Assembly (NCBI GenBank): GCA_026873275.1
Contig: JANTUC010000003.1
Coordinates: forward strand, 2,914,001-2,978,000
Length of the DNA stretch: 64,000 bases
Direction: 5' to 3'
Origin: Pseudopithomyces maydicus
Lineage: Eukaryota; Ascomycota; Dothideomycetes; Pleosporales; Didymosphaeriaceae
In this document: positions 24,053-35,702 of the stretch, piece by piece
Layout of the letters: every line of letters starts with the position of its first letter
Numbering within the stretch: position 1 is the first letter of the stretch
Notes under the pieces: generated by a model
The model's database searches: none
What the model saw: the letters and a program-made list of their open reading frames with translations, nothing else
What the model was told of the DNA's origin: nothing
Made by a program: the position numbers and the translations under genes

Positions 24053-25399
24053 ATGGCCTCGAACCGTGTGGATGATCTTGCGAAGGCCTGCCAGGAAGTC
24101 GCAGACCGATGCCGGGAAGCCACCCGCGGCGGACCAGGCCTCACGCCAGCGGACGCGACGAGCATCGGAGCGGCCATGCAGCGCGCGCAGTCGCTGTTGA
24201 CTCAGCTGGAACCAGCATGGTTCGTCGGGAGGATAGCTGGACATGTAGGTTTCTTTCCCCATTCCCCCATCCCCTTTCCCATCTCCACTCTCTAGTCGCT
24301 CCGACGCTGACGGCGTGCAGAGCCAGCTCCTGGCCTGTCTGCAGTGGCTAGGCGAATTCCAGGTGCTGGCCTTCCTCCCGCTCGGCAGCGAGACGGGACT
24401 GCCCATCAAAGACGTTGCTGAGCTTGCCGACGTGCCCGAGGCGCAGCTGTGTCGCGTCGTGCGGCTCATGGCCATGGACGGCTTCCTGTGCGAGCCACAG
24501 CCGGGCTACATGGCGCACACGGCACTGTCTGCAAGCTTCGTCCAGCGCCCAGTGCAGCTGGACGCGGCCATGTTCCTAGCCGAGACAGCGACGCCCACGG
24601 CACTGCACATGGCACAGACACGGCGGACGACGACAGAACAGCCTCCTGCCGTCGACTGGACGAGCAAGCGCACACAGCGGCTGTGGGCCAGCTACCTGGG
24701 CGCTGTAGGCGGTGCTGACGACGCACACATCTTGGGCCAGATCGACTGGGCGAGCCTGGGGCAGGACCACGATGATATGGGCGGTGGTGGTGTAGGTGAC
24801 AGTGAAGGGGGCGCCCCCCGCGGGCGGGTGGTGGTGGTAGTGGACGTGGGGTCCCCCCCAGCGCCCCCCGCAAGGCGCTGCTGGCCCTCTGCGAGCGCCA
24901 CCCCGCCCTGCGCTTCGCCATACAGACAGAAGCCCTCCCCGCCGCACTCCCCCACAGCGCCCGCCACCCCAACATCCACCTGGTGCACCGCCCGCCCGGC
25001 ACGCCGCAGACCATCAGAGATGCTGCCGTCTTCCTCGTGCGCGTCTCGACGAGCTCGTCGGTGCCCGTCCGCCAGCGCATCGAGTCGGAGCTGCGCGCCC
25101 ACATGGACGTCCTCGACGCCAACCGCTCCGCCCTGCTGATTCTGACCGCCCCCGTCCTGCCGGAGCCTGGCACCGTCCCCAAGCACGCAGAGCACCGCGC
25201 CCGCCTACGCGACCTGTCACTACTCCAGCTGGTCGGCGACGGCAATCTGACTCTGCACGAGCTGATCACCCTCGTCCACAGCGTCCGCGATGCCACCAGC
25301 GGCCTGGCCGTCGTCAAGAAGCTGTACGCACCCAACAGCGCCTTCGTCGGCCTGGGCATCCGTCTGCGGGCGCGGGAACATCCTCAACTCGACATGTGA
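24053..25399 (+). CDS. mdpA: AflJ/AflS-like pathway co-activator (methyltransferase-related)
   Basis: Exon 1 is 24053-24244 and exon 2 starts at 24321 after a GTAGGT...GTGCAG intron; the product is about 420 residues. The sequence resembles a degenerate O-methyltransferase: a helical N-terminus, a winged-helix-like LADVPEAQLCRVVRLMAMDG, a VVDVG remnant of the SAM site without the usual Gly-rich loop, and a long C-terminal domain. This is the pattern of AflS/AflJ, which binds AflR and boosts transcription in aflatoxin and mdp clusters. The frame changes between 24790 and 24875, inside C/G-rich sequence. Either a base is missing in the C7 or C6 run, or an 83-bp intron (24792-24874) removes VVDVG. 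Pairing with the Zn2Cys6 gene next door supports the call. Confidence 0.75.
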
Positions 25400-26210
25400 A
25401 TCTTCCTCCGACAGTTCTTCGTCCTGCACACCACCCGCGCCCACGCAGTCGACGTCCAGCCGACAGCGCCTCCAATCGCACGCTGGGCCGCCGTTCCAAC
25501 GCTCGCGCTGACGGCTCGCCTAAGTAGCCGTGTCACTAAAAGTTGGTCCATTCGTGTTGGATGTTTCTCATTTCCTCTCCACGGTCACCGAAGGCGCCCT
25601 CTCTGCCTGGACGCGCTGTTTTTGTACCGCTTGCTCGTCCCAATCTCTCTCTTTCCCCACAATGTGTTGGAAATGACAACGCCAAGCCGAAAAGTGTCCG
25701 CCCGTGTGCTTTTTTGGTCCACGCAGCGGCTGCAGCGGCGTCACCCATTACCGCACGCCTGCAGGGGGACCAGGCTGTTCGCAGTACTAGAGTCCGTTGC
25801 CGTGGGAAAATGCAGACCAGCCTGTGCAAATCAGCGGGACCTGCCTGCGTGCTTGTGTAGCAGGCCAAGTCTAGTTCGAATGGAGCGGCAGTTGGCCCGT
25901 CCCTGTTCCATCGCGCCGGTAATTAACGAGCTACCTTTCTGATCTATGATTTGTGACCAAGTCATGTAACACGCCCCAATTCATGCGTATTCGTGATAAT
26001 GTTTGGGCTGATTATCGCCCACAGTGACTAGGCTGTGCTTTACGTACCTCTCTCCCATTCAACTTCCCCCCAATTGTGCCTTGAACCCGTGCGGAAAGCT
26101 GGTCTTCTCCACCATAACCCTCATCTCCATCGTCATCTCCATCTTCGTCCCCTCCGTTAACTCCGACACCCAAACCTCGTGTTCCCAATTGCAACCCCAA
26201 AACTCAAACA
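25400..26210. promoter_or_regulatory. Intergenic region upstream of the AflR-like gene
   Basis: This 0.8 kb carries the 3' flank of the AflJ-like gene and the promoter of the regulator. No AflR-type consensus was found in it by eye, so autoregulation through that motif is not supported. Confidence 0.4.
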
Positions 26211-27563
26211 ATGGCCAGCCATTCGAGCGCTACCACGGTCAAGCTGCGAGACAGCTGCGAGGGCTGTGCCCAATCCAAAGTCAAATGCCACAAGCAGAAA
26301 CCCACCTGTTCGCGCTGCGCAAGACGCGGCGTCCCTTGCCAATACCTCGCCATCAAACGAGCAGGCCGCCGTCAGGACCCCCAATGGATGGACAACCGCT
26401 TCTCTCCCATCAGCGCGCCCGCACCGCAACTAGAACACTTCGACTTCGACGCCTGGTTCGGCACCACCAGCTCCGAAACGAGCTCCTCGGACAACCCCAA
26501 AGACGACTTCTTCAACGACCTCCTCCTCTCCACCTCCTCCACGTCCTCCTCCACAACCCCCTCTTTCCACCACCCCACCACATCCACCTCAACAACAACA
26601 ACAAACTCCCCCGACGACCTCTTCCTCGCCGCCTCCCTCTCCAGCGTATCCACCCCCGCAACAGCCACATCCTCCACCTCCCTCGGCCTCGCCTCCCTCT
26701 CCCCCGCAACCCTCCCCATGGACCTCGACGACTTCGACTTCTTCCCCTCCGCAACACCCCTCTGGACCCCGAAGCTCCCCTCCCCGCGCCACTCCCCCGA
26801 AGCCGACGCCGAGACACCCCCCTCACAACACGAAACCTGCCTCGTGCGCTTGACAAAGCTGCTCCGCTGCCAGTTTGCGTTCCAACACCAACATGGACAG
26901 CGTGGACGGGGGCGCGGCCAATCACATGCCCAAGCACATGCCCAATCTCAAGCACATGGTCAAACCCACGCTCAGTCTCAAGCACATTCTCACGCTCAAG
27001 CACAAGCCCAACAGTATCCCGCAGACTCCCCTCTAGACACAGACACAGACTCAAACCCCCTCCCCCCTCCTCGCACACAACCGCAAGATAACAGCCGCCC
27101 TCGCACCAGCCCTAGAGTGCTCGTGTCTAGCCTCAGGGTACAACGTCACGCTCCTCTCGCTCATCGTCTTCAAGCTCATCGACGACTATGCTGAGGCGGC
27201 GAGGTTTGGATCTAGATTTAGATCTGGATCTGGGGGTGCGGGTGCGGGTGCAGAGGAGGACGAGGGCGAGGGCGAGGGCGAGGGCGAGGGCGAGGCGGAG
27301 GGGGTGAGGGTGAGGAGGGTGTTGGGGGAGTTGCATCGGGTGCAGAGGGTGGTGAATGCGGTGAGTGGGGGGATGAAGATGGGTGGGGTGAGGAGGGAGA
27401 GAGAGGAGAGGGGGAGGAGGTCGCGGCGTGTGGGGAGAGGATGCGTGGAGAGGCGGGGTTTGAGAAGGTGGTGGAGGCGGTGGGGAGTGAGATGAGGGGG
27501 AGGTTGAAGGGGTTGGCGGGGGGATTAACGGAGAGGTTGAGGGGGTTTGATCCGGGGAGATGA
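26211..27563 (+). CDS. mdpE: AflR-like Zn2Cys6 transcription factor
   Basis: About 440 residues, close to AflR. The N-terminal zinc cluster is complete, with six Cys spaced CxxCxxxKxxCxxxxPxCxxCxxxxxxC (residues about 16-44), followed by a basic linker (IKRAGRRQD). A Ser/Thr-rich middle region comes next. A His-Ala-Gln repeat spans about 26920-27015. The AflR C-terminal domain then appears as CSCLASGYNVTLLSLIVFKL, ELHRVQRVVN and a final MRGRLKGLAGGLTERL helix. Three frames are needed. Changes occur at about 27056-27067 (C5 and C6 runs) and about 27400-27458 (a G5 run at 27410-27414), consistent with homopolymer errors. It is the likely activator of the AflR-type sites seen in six promoters here. 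Confidence 0.85.
26920..27015 (+). repeat. In-frame CAAGCACATGCC-type minisatellite in the AflR-like gene
   Basis: Imperfect 12-bp units encode His-Ala-Gln-Ser/Ala repeats between the zinc cluster and the C-terminal domain. A second short tandem repeat, GGCGAG (Gly-Glu), lies at about 27260-27295. Both are likely to vary in length between strains. Confidence 0.75.
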
Positions 27564-28391
27564 TAGAGGAGGAGACTAAGGGGGTTTGAGGGAGAGAGTT
27601 AAGGCGTGGGTTTGGGAGGAAAAGTTGAGCGTTAGAGCATTTTAGTGTAGCATTTTGGGCGTTGGATTGGGTCTGTATGGATGTGTGTATTTCTGTGTGT
27701 ATGCGGTATGGCGGTTTCTCATTGTCGTTTTCGATCTCGTTCTCGATTTCGATTTTACTCTTGATCTCGGTTTCCATTTCTTTCTCGATCTCGGTTTCGT
27801 TCTCGACGTCGTCCCATTTCGCCCAGTCGCACGTACGACTAGTATGAAAACCTCAAAACGAGGAGTAATCACAACGTGCTTCTCCCTCCACACCCACTGT
27901 ATGTATGTAACCAGCAGCCCCTCGGCCACAGCACCACACGTGAGCCCCCGTCCCATCAATGGGAAAACAAAACACCGCTCGGCGCTCCGCTCGCTCGCTC
28001 CCTCCCTCCCTCCCTCACGGGCCCTTCCACCGCACCCGCCGATCCCAACCCCCATTCCCCGAACAAACACTCAAAACATGACCGACCGCCGGTCCCCACC
28101 ACGCACGCTACTTCTCGCCCCGATCAGCGCACCGCGCTACGCTTGTCCCGACGTCAGTCCCCGTGGAAAGCAATGCACCTACCTGACCTGTGAGGTAAGT
28201 GTAAGCCTGTGTATCCAACGTCCGTTGCTGTATTCCTTCCGCTCACCCACGCGCGACACCTCATAAATACGCGGCACCACGCCACGGTCCGTATCCTCCC
28301 CCTCAACTCAACTCAACTCAACTCATCTGCTCTTTTTCCCCTTCCTTCCCATCTTCCCATCCATCCCATCTACACCACCACCACCACCAAA
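27564..28391. promoter_or_regulatory. Promoter region of the SDR ketoreductase
   Basis: No gene was seen. The stretch has several simple repeats: pyrimidine-rich TCTCGAT/TTTCGAT repeats at 27720-27800, a CTCC tract near 27995-28015, ACTCA repeats at 28303-28326 and CCA repeats just before the ATG. A TATA-like CATAAATACG lies at about 28262-28271, 120 bp upstream of the SDR start. Confidence 0.45.
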
Positions 28392-29325
28392 ATGACAACG
28401 CACCTCCCCTACCGCCTCGACGGCAAAGTTGCGCTCGTAACCGGGTCCGGCCGCGGCATCGGCGCGGCCATGGCCACGGAGCTCGGCCGTGCCGGCGCAA
28501 AGGTCGTCGTCAACTACGCCAACTCGGAAGCCTCGGCGCTCAAGGTCGTCGAGACGATCAAGAGCCTGGGCTCCGACGCCATCGCGCTCAAGGCCGACGT
28601 CCGCGATGTCTCGCAGACGGCGCGCCTCATGGACGAGGCGATTGCGCACTATGGGGGACTGGACATCGTGTGTAGCAATGCGGGGGTTGTGAGCTTTGGG
28701 CATATTGGGGAGGTTACGGAGGTATGTTTTTTTTGTTTTGTTTGTTCCGTATCATTTAGGGATCGGAATCTGGATGTATTGTACATATACGATAGATGAA
28801 AGGATCAAGGAAGGAAGCAAGTTAGTTTTCTTCAAGATCCCCCAGCTAACGCGCTCCCCACAGGAAGAATTCGACCGCGTCTTCGCCATCAACACGCGCG
28901 GGCAATTCTTCGTCGCGCGCGAAGCCTACCGGCACCTCAACGAGGGCGGGCGCATCATCCTCATGTCGTCCAACACGGCCAAGGACTACACCGTCCCCCG
29001 CCACTCGCTGTACTCGGGCTCCAAGGGCGCCATCGACTCCTTCGTGCGCGTCTTCTCCAAGGACTGCGGCGACAAGAAGATCACCGTCAACGCCGTCGCG
29101 CCCGGCGGCACCGTCACAGACATGTTCCACGATGTCTCCGAGCACTACATCCCCGATGGCGCAAAGTACACCGCCGAGGAGAGGCAGCAGATGGCTGCGT
29201 TCGCCTCCCCGCTGCACAGGAACGGGTACCCGACTGATATTGCGCGCGTGGTGGTGTTCATGGCGAGTGAGGAGGGGCAGTGGGTTAACGGGAAGATCAT
29301 CACGGTTGATGGTGGGGCTGCGTAG
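28392..29325 (+). CDS. mdpC: SDR-family naphthol/anthraquinone ketoreductase
   Basis: Two exons (28392-28721 and 28864-29325) give 263 residues, typical of tri- and tetrahydroxynaphthalene reductases and versicolorin reductase. The NADPH motif is TGSGRGIG. The NAG-type motif is CSNAGVVSFG. The catalytic residues are Ser in MSSNTAKD and Tyr-Lys in YSGSKGA, and the C-terminus is the standard VNGKIITVDGG. In the mdp pathway the equivalent enzyme reduces the emodin hydroquinone tautomer so that a dehydratase can remove the 6-hydroxyl, leading to chrysophanol. The dehydratase gene lies immediately downstream, in agreement with this role. Confidence 0.9.
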
Positions 29326-30428
29326 ATGGTGGTTTAAGGTGGGAAAATTGGTTAGATTGGGATAGAGTACATATGATTTATGAAAACGCTTTCGAACTAT
29401 GCTTTCGGTTTTGCTGGACTGTTGCTGCGGTATATGTGCATGTGTGTAGAGCTCTAAGGTTTTCTTATCATCTTTCCCACGTTTGCTTAGGGGAAGAATT
29501 CTACTTTAATGGAGTGGTGGGTTTCTGTTTTTAAGAGCTGTGCATTGAATTTCTGCTTAGAGGCCATTTAGAGTGCAATCTCTCCGATTTTTTTCTTTTT
29601 TTTTTAGATATTATGTATTTTCTGCAGAGATGAAAAATTAAGTGTGGAATAAGGGCTGTTTCTTCTTTGACTATCATATATTCAACATCTCCTTACAGCC
29701 ACAATCCTTTTGAGCTTCTATAGAACCTTTTCCATCGCCCCAGTCGCGCCTTTGGAGTTGAAGCCTAGATTCAGCATACTAGGGGGTAGAGATGCGCATT
29801 CGATAGTGTCGATCAAATGCGTATCTCTCATACTCGACGCGCGCACATATCAGCACCACCCATCACTTCACCTCACCTCACCTCCGCCCTTCAACCCACC
29901 ACTCATCCTCATTCGCGGACAAACCCCGGCGAGACCGACTTCCCCCATCCGCATCTAGTATTCACCCGACCTGACCGACTTCCTAAACGACCCACTCCCC
30001 AGGGAGCTCCGATTATCGGAGCCTCGGCCCCTTCTTCGGGTTCCGAAAGCGGTAACCAACTGATTGGCGTCAGGTCAGTGCGCCACCGAGCCCCGAGTGA
30101 GACACCTTCGCTCACGCCGAAACATTCTCGAGCGTGGATGAGCGCTGCGTATGAACCCAGCGCTATCGCTGATGGCCGCGAAGAAGATGTCCTGCGACTT
30201 TGATGTGTGACGGCGGGTGGCGATCGGATGCCGTTCGTAGTCAACGCGGAACGTAGGTACGTGTGGTACGGAATCCGAAGGTGGACTTGCACGTCAGGGT
30301 GAGAGGTGATAGTAGTTGTGGGAGGAAGGAGGGAAGGAGTTTCTGTTGTTTGTATTGCTAGTAGTATTGTTCTCGTCTTTGAGAATTGAGAGTTCGAGAT
30401 TCGGAATACATACGTTTTGTCAAGCAAC
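29326..30428. promoter_or_regulatory. Intergenic region, SDR terminator side and dehydratase promoter
   Basis: No coding sequence is supported. T-rich sequence at 29585-29605 and downstream is compatible with 3' processing. The right half holds an AflR-type site at 30036-30046. Confidence 0.4.
30036..30046. promoter_or_regulatory. AflR-type binding site upstream of the dehydratase
   Basis: TCGGGTTCCGA on the plus strand reads TCGGAACCCGA on the minus strand, a full match to TCGSWNNSCGR. It lies 383 bp before the ATG at 30429. The same 11-mer recurs at 47154-47164. Confidence 0.55.
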
Positions 30429-31107
30429 ATGTCGGCTACACCATCGTTCGAGGGTACGTCCGCTCAGCTGTGATGCAATATTCGCAGCACTGTTCCCAAA
30501 ACTTCACCCCATGTACCCACAAAGCATACACAAGCAACCCACCTACCCGCAACCCTACTAACCCAACCCCCATGCAGACGTCCTAGGCTGTCAAGCCGCC
30601 CTCTTCGAATGGGTCGAAAGCTACGATAGCAAAGACTGGGACCGCCTCGCCCTGTGCGTCGCGCCCACCGTCCGCGTCCGTCCACCCATGTCTCCCCTTC
30701 TCACCCCAACCCCTAACACCCTCCAGATCGACTACTCCTCCTTCCTCAACCGCATCTGGGAAGCCATGCCCATCGACGAGTTCATCGCCATGGCCTCCAA
30801 CCCGCACGTCATCGGCAACCCCCTGCTGAAGACGCAGCACTTCGTCGGCGCCACCAAGTGGGTCAAGACCAGCGACACGGAGATCACAGGGTACCACCAG
30901 ATGCGCGTCGCGCACCAGAAGTATGCGGATAAAGAGATGAAGGAGGTCGCGGTCAAGGGCCATGCGCACGGGAAGAGCACCATTTGGTACAAGAAGGTGG
31001 AGGGCGTGTGGAAGTTTGCCGGTGTGGAGCCCGATATCAGGTGGAGTGAGTATGATCACGATAAGGTGTTTGAGCATGGGAGGGAGGAGGGGATTGAGGA
31101 GCCGTGA
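30429..31107 (+). CDS. mdpB: Scytalone dehydratase-like enzyme (SnoaL/NTF2 fold)
   Basis: Three exons (30429-30453, 30578-30675 and 30727-31107) sum to 167 residues, matching scytalone dehydratase (about 170). The tiny first exon of eight codons is supported by phase and by GTACGT and CAG splice sites. Family hallmarks include GCQAALFEWVESYDSKDWDRL, NPLLKTQHFVGATKW, GYHQMRVAHQKYAD and the His motif VKGHAHGKSTIWYKK, then FAGVEPDIRWSEYDHDKVF. It dehydrates the reduced anthraquinone intermediate made by the adjacent SDR. The order SDR then dehydratase repeats the functional mdpC-mdpB pair of Aspergillus nidulans. Confidence 0.92.
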
Positions 31108-33401
31108 GGGGGATAAATAGATTAGTATGGGGTGTTTATGTGAGGTGGGAAATCGATATGAGTGTATGTGTAAGGGATTTTGCCCGGCGATGCGATGTGA
31201 TGTCGGGTGTGTGCGTGACATTGTGACATGGAACATCGACCTTTTCAATGGCTTCGTATGGAGCTGACCAGATTATATTTGAGAGAGTTATATGGCAGAT
31301 GTAGCGCAACTCAATCATGAAGAAAGTTTACAACAGCACACAGAACATATATAAACGGGAGTTTGTGTACTATCATCGTGAGTATGTAATCAGAACACTG
31401 CAGTAGTAATTGATAACAGCGTGAACATCACAGATCCACAGAAAGATAAAGTGCGGAAATTAATGCATGTCTTCGAGAAAGGTAAGCTTTGGTGTGTGAG
31501 ATTTCACAGCTCAGATGGCTTTCTCTCTATTGATGACTAGATACAGTATCTAGAAGAAAAAAACTGTTGGGTAATTAATCTTTGCAGAAACTATTGCTGT
31601 GCTTTTGAACTTTATATAATATCTCTATGGAATCAAGCTGTGAAATATAACAAATAATAAGAGAGGACTAATCATATCAGTCATAAGTTCTGAATATTAT
31701 ATACTTGGCTGTAATCCGTGTACTCTTTATACTTTGATTTCGTGTACTAATTACTTGGACTGCAATTGATAGATTTACTTTCAAGCTATAAATACTTCTA
31801 TATTCCAATAGTTAATTATCTACTACTGTTTTGTTTCGCTTCCTGGTGTAATTCGATCACACCAGCTCGTCAACCGCGATAGCGCTTTACATCAAAATTT
31901 TATTAAATAGTATTTTATTTTTCTATTTCGATACATCTGTATGTACAAACACTACTCGGTATTATATTATTGATTCGTTTTGAGCTTCTTTTGACGAGAA
32001 AAGAATTTTTACAAAGCTAAGTTTGGAGAGACGTACAAGAAAAAAGATTTCAACTTCATCAACTTTTCAAATTTATTGCTGCCATTTCAACACAGAAATC
32101 GTCTTTTATCTATCAAACAAGTGTTTATTTCACATTCTACACTATTACCGTTTGAAATGGTAGATTGCGAAAGCGGAATAGATGCCAGGCCACGAAATGC
32201 TGCCTAGAAATAGTAATCATTCACTAGCTAACGGCTTCACAAAACATATTGATACACAAGTTTCTAGAAGAAAAAAGCAGCGTAAAGGTGTGAAAGAAAC
32301 GAGATGTGAATATTCAAAATTATATACAGCTATTCCAATGCAGATTGTCACCATGAAATTGTACGATAGTTGTATTAGACTAATCTCTACCTAGGTTATT
32401 GTTGAAGGTTAGCAATACCTTGTTTACAACTGTGGCTCGAGGTCAAATTTCTCTTTTAGAAATTGCACATTTTCTCAATTCATCAGCTACGTATTCGTTG
32501 ATGCATCAACTTTCACATTGTTCACTGTACCACTCTCTTGGACTAGCTGATGATCGGGGCGCTATGTCAAAGAGGCTTAGCTGCAACGACCTAGTGTCTT
32601 CCGAGTCTCCCGACCACCGACCCATCCATACTTCCATCCCACCCACCATCTCGGGGGATAGCAACATGTGCGCGCTCAATTAATTGATTGAGCACATTAC
32701 AAATCAACAGAATATTTGATTCGGGATGGATGCCTGTTGCAAGCACAGCAACCTGACGACGCGTCGGTCCCAACGGCCAGCCGTCAGCAAAATGCCTGCA
32801 AAGTCATATTTCCCTCACCATCTCACTCGAATCAACCCCAAGTCAACGTTGTACAAAATTCGGCATTGAATTTGCCAAGAGCTTCACAACTATGTGTGAG
32901 AACCGTTGGGATCTCAACAGCTGCAACCATAATTCCGTCTAATCAGAGGACTCCAGAGCACATCGGGGATCCCAGTCGAGTGTATTACAAGTGATCAGGT
33001 GCGCATCTAGACCACCTGTACTCCAGTATTCAATGCCGTTATGAATGCCGGGTTGGAATGCTGCACAAGATCATGCGCAAGCGATATACTGCCGGCAGGT
33101 TACCGAGGGTTATCATTGTCTAGAAGTGTACTGGGCTGATGCACGCCGTCTGTTTACATTGGAGTTCGCCCTTTGACTGGAAACCTCAGCTTGATCTTTC
33201 TCGAAGAACTTACTTTTCACCTCTCTTCAGAGCGACTTCACACACAAGAATCAATCACGGCAACTACAAGGACGGCATGAACGCCATGTATAAGGGAAGA
33301 ATAAGTACAACTGCCTAGGAAACGAATCAACCAAGTCTATGTCTAAGAATACATCCTGCAACAAGGCCATGGAGGCTTATGCGCCTCATCCTGTTTCAAG
33401 T
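31108..33401. other. AT-rich gene-free island inside the cluster
   Basis: About 2.3 kb, strongly A+T rich between about 31,320 and 32,560, with no recognisable gene. It divides the regulator/SDR/dehydratase block from the GMC/PKS block. A repeat mutated by RIP is a reasonable but untested explanation. Confidence 0.5.
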
Positions 33402-35535
33402 CTAAGCAAGCTTGTACGCCTTCTTGATAATATCGGCACCCTGTCGCCGTTAGCATCTTTCACGGGATTATCTATACGAGAACAACATACCTTCTCGGCC
33501 ACACCGTAAACGTTGGCGGTAGGACCTCCGGCAACAGCCATGGGGAAGGTGCTGACATCGACGACACGGAGGCCAGTCACGCCATACACATTGTGCTTAG
33601 CGTCGACGACACCGCCCAACTTCAATGGCAGCATAGGTGCAGAGCAGCACTGGTGAGCGCTGGAAACGGAAAGAGACTCGCGGAGCGCGGCGGTGTAATC
33701 CTCGTCGCTCTGGATGTGGGCACCGAACGGCGCAATCTCAGAAGTACCCATGGAAGCCATGTCAGGCGCAGACATGATCTCGCGCAGCTTGCGGAGCGTG
33801 CCAACGAAGACAGGCAGATCGGCAGGATCACTGGCAGTGCGGAAGTCCAGGGTGGGCTCAACCTTAGGATCGGTCGACTTGATGGTGACCTTTCCACGGC
33901 TGAAGGGCTTCAGGACAGCAAGCATGACCGACGAGAAAGTGTCGAAGGCTGCCATCACGACTGGAAGCTCTGGGTTCTGGAATTGCTTGAGGAGAATGTC
34001 ACGCTGGGCCTTGTATCCGGCAATGACAGTGCGGTCTTCGCCTGGAAGAAGAGAGGCAGCTGCGTCGCGCTTGGCGGCATCTTTCATGACGGAGGCGCTG
34101 ACGCCGACCAAGTCCTTGAAGGAGAAAGTTCCGAAGGTGGAGCCAAGGGTCCTTACCACGGTGAAAGCACTGGGCTTACCGGCGTCAAAGAGAGCACGTT
34201 GCTCGGCAGCGAATGTGGCGTTGGCAGCAAGAGATCCAGCGTTAGGGAAGATGGGGTTGGTGACTACAAACGCGATACCAGTCAGTACTACACAAAGACG
34301 CTGTCAAAGATAGAGTCTTACAGTTGTAGGGCACGTTGAGCGTGGCATGATCCTGCAAGTTCGATCCAACACCAGGGAGGTTGGCAACGACGGGGATACC
34401 GAGCGACTTGAGCACCTTCTCGGGTCCAACACCAGAGAGCTGGAGGACCTGAGGTGTGTGCAGAGCGCCGGCAGCGACGATGACTTCCTTGGAAACGAAA
34501 ACATCGGTCGAGTTTCCACCAGCAACCGGAGCGTAGCGTACACCGATGGCCTTCTTGTTCTTGAAAAGGACCTTCTCTACCTGGTTCTCTGTGAGAATGT
34601 GGTAGTTGGTACGGGACTTGACGCGGTCGTAACGGGCAACACGAGCACTGCAACGAGTGTTGGTCTTAGGGTCCAAGACGGTAGGTACCCAGAAGATACC
34701 AATGTTGGATCCAGATTGGGGGTCCTTAGCGGGCTTGACGCCAACTGACTTGGCAGCCGACCACCACTTGCCAGAGGCGGGGTAGTTGAAGTTTGCGTAT
34801 CCGTAGTTGAGAGGGCCGCCCTTGCCTCTAACGGAAAGGTCGTACGTGATGTTGTTAGCGGCAGCAAATGCTTTGTCAGGCTCAGTGAAGTTTTCAAGCT
34901 GTCTCGATTAGTCTCTGGTTCAAAGGTTCGTAAGATTAAACGAACCTTCTTGAAGAACGGGACCATTTCCTTCCACGACCATCCGGGGTTTCCAAGGGAC
35001 TCCCAAGCATTGTAGTCCGTAGTAGTAGCCCTGAGAGTCTAATTGTTAGCCTCAAATGATAGTCTTTTGAGGGAGCTCTAACGGACGCACCTGAGAACGT
35101 TCATGGCATTGACGGTGGTACCACCGCCAACCACCTTACCAACCACAACGCGATCTTTGCGGTTGTTCAAGGCAGTGAGGGGTTCGGTTTCCAAGTTAGG
35201 CCAGAGGTATGGAACAGGGTTCCAGGCACCGGGAATGTTGATTCCATCTTCCCTCTTGTCAAAGGGGCCTATCTCGATGACCAAAACCGAGACTGTACCA
35301 CATTAGCACGATTACTTAGTTTCAAATATCCAATCAAAACACTTTACGAACCTTTAGGGTCTTCCGTGAGTCGGTCGGCAACAGTAAGGCCAGCAGGGCC
35401 ACCTCCTACGATAACGAAATCGTACTGATTGGCAGCGGCTGTTCGTGCAGAAACCGGAGAAGCAAACTCTGGGAGCACAATGGCTTCAACCCATGAGAGT
35501 CCGGACAACACGAGGAGTGCAGAGAGCTTGGCCAT
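33402..35535 (-). CDS. GMC-family FAD oxidoreductase (xptC-like)
   Basis: Six exons on the minus strand are 35535-35352, 35292-35091, 35030-34946, 34898-34322, 34263-33491 and 33440-33402. All joins keep frame and give 619 residues, normal for the family. A signal-like N-terminus (MAKLSALLVLSGLSWVEA) precedes the ADP-binding motif DFVIVGGGPAGLTVADRL. Further blocks are VVGGGTTVNAM, the second GMC signature GALHTPQVLQLSGVG, and a C-terminal catalytic His region (SSAHQCC) followed by GLRVVDVSTFP. In prenyl-xanthone biosynthesis the GMC enzyme XptC oxidises an alcohol in the late steps. Divergent orientation with the PKS suggests shared regulation. Confidence 0.92.
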
Positions 35536-35702
35536 CGTATGGTGGATTATGCGTTGAGAGAAGAGCGGTGAACCTGCATAAAAACCATTGGGACGAACCA
35601 GACGCATCCATATATATTGCTATGCAGCACCATCGAGTGAATGCCATTGTGCTGATTTGATCGTGTCACTTGGCAAACAACTCTGATCGAACCATCCTGA
35701 AC

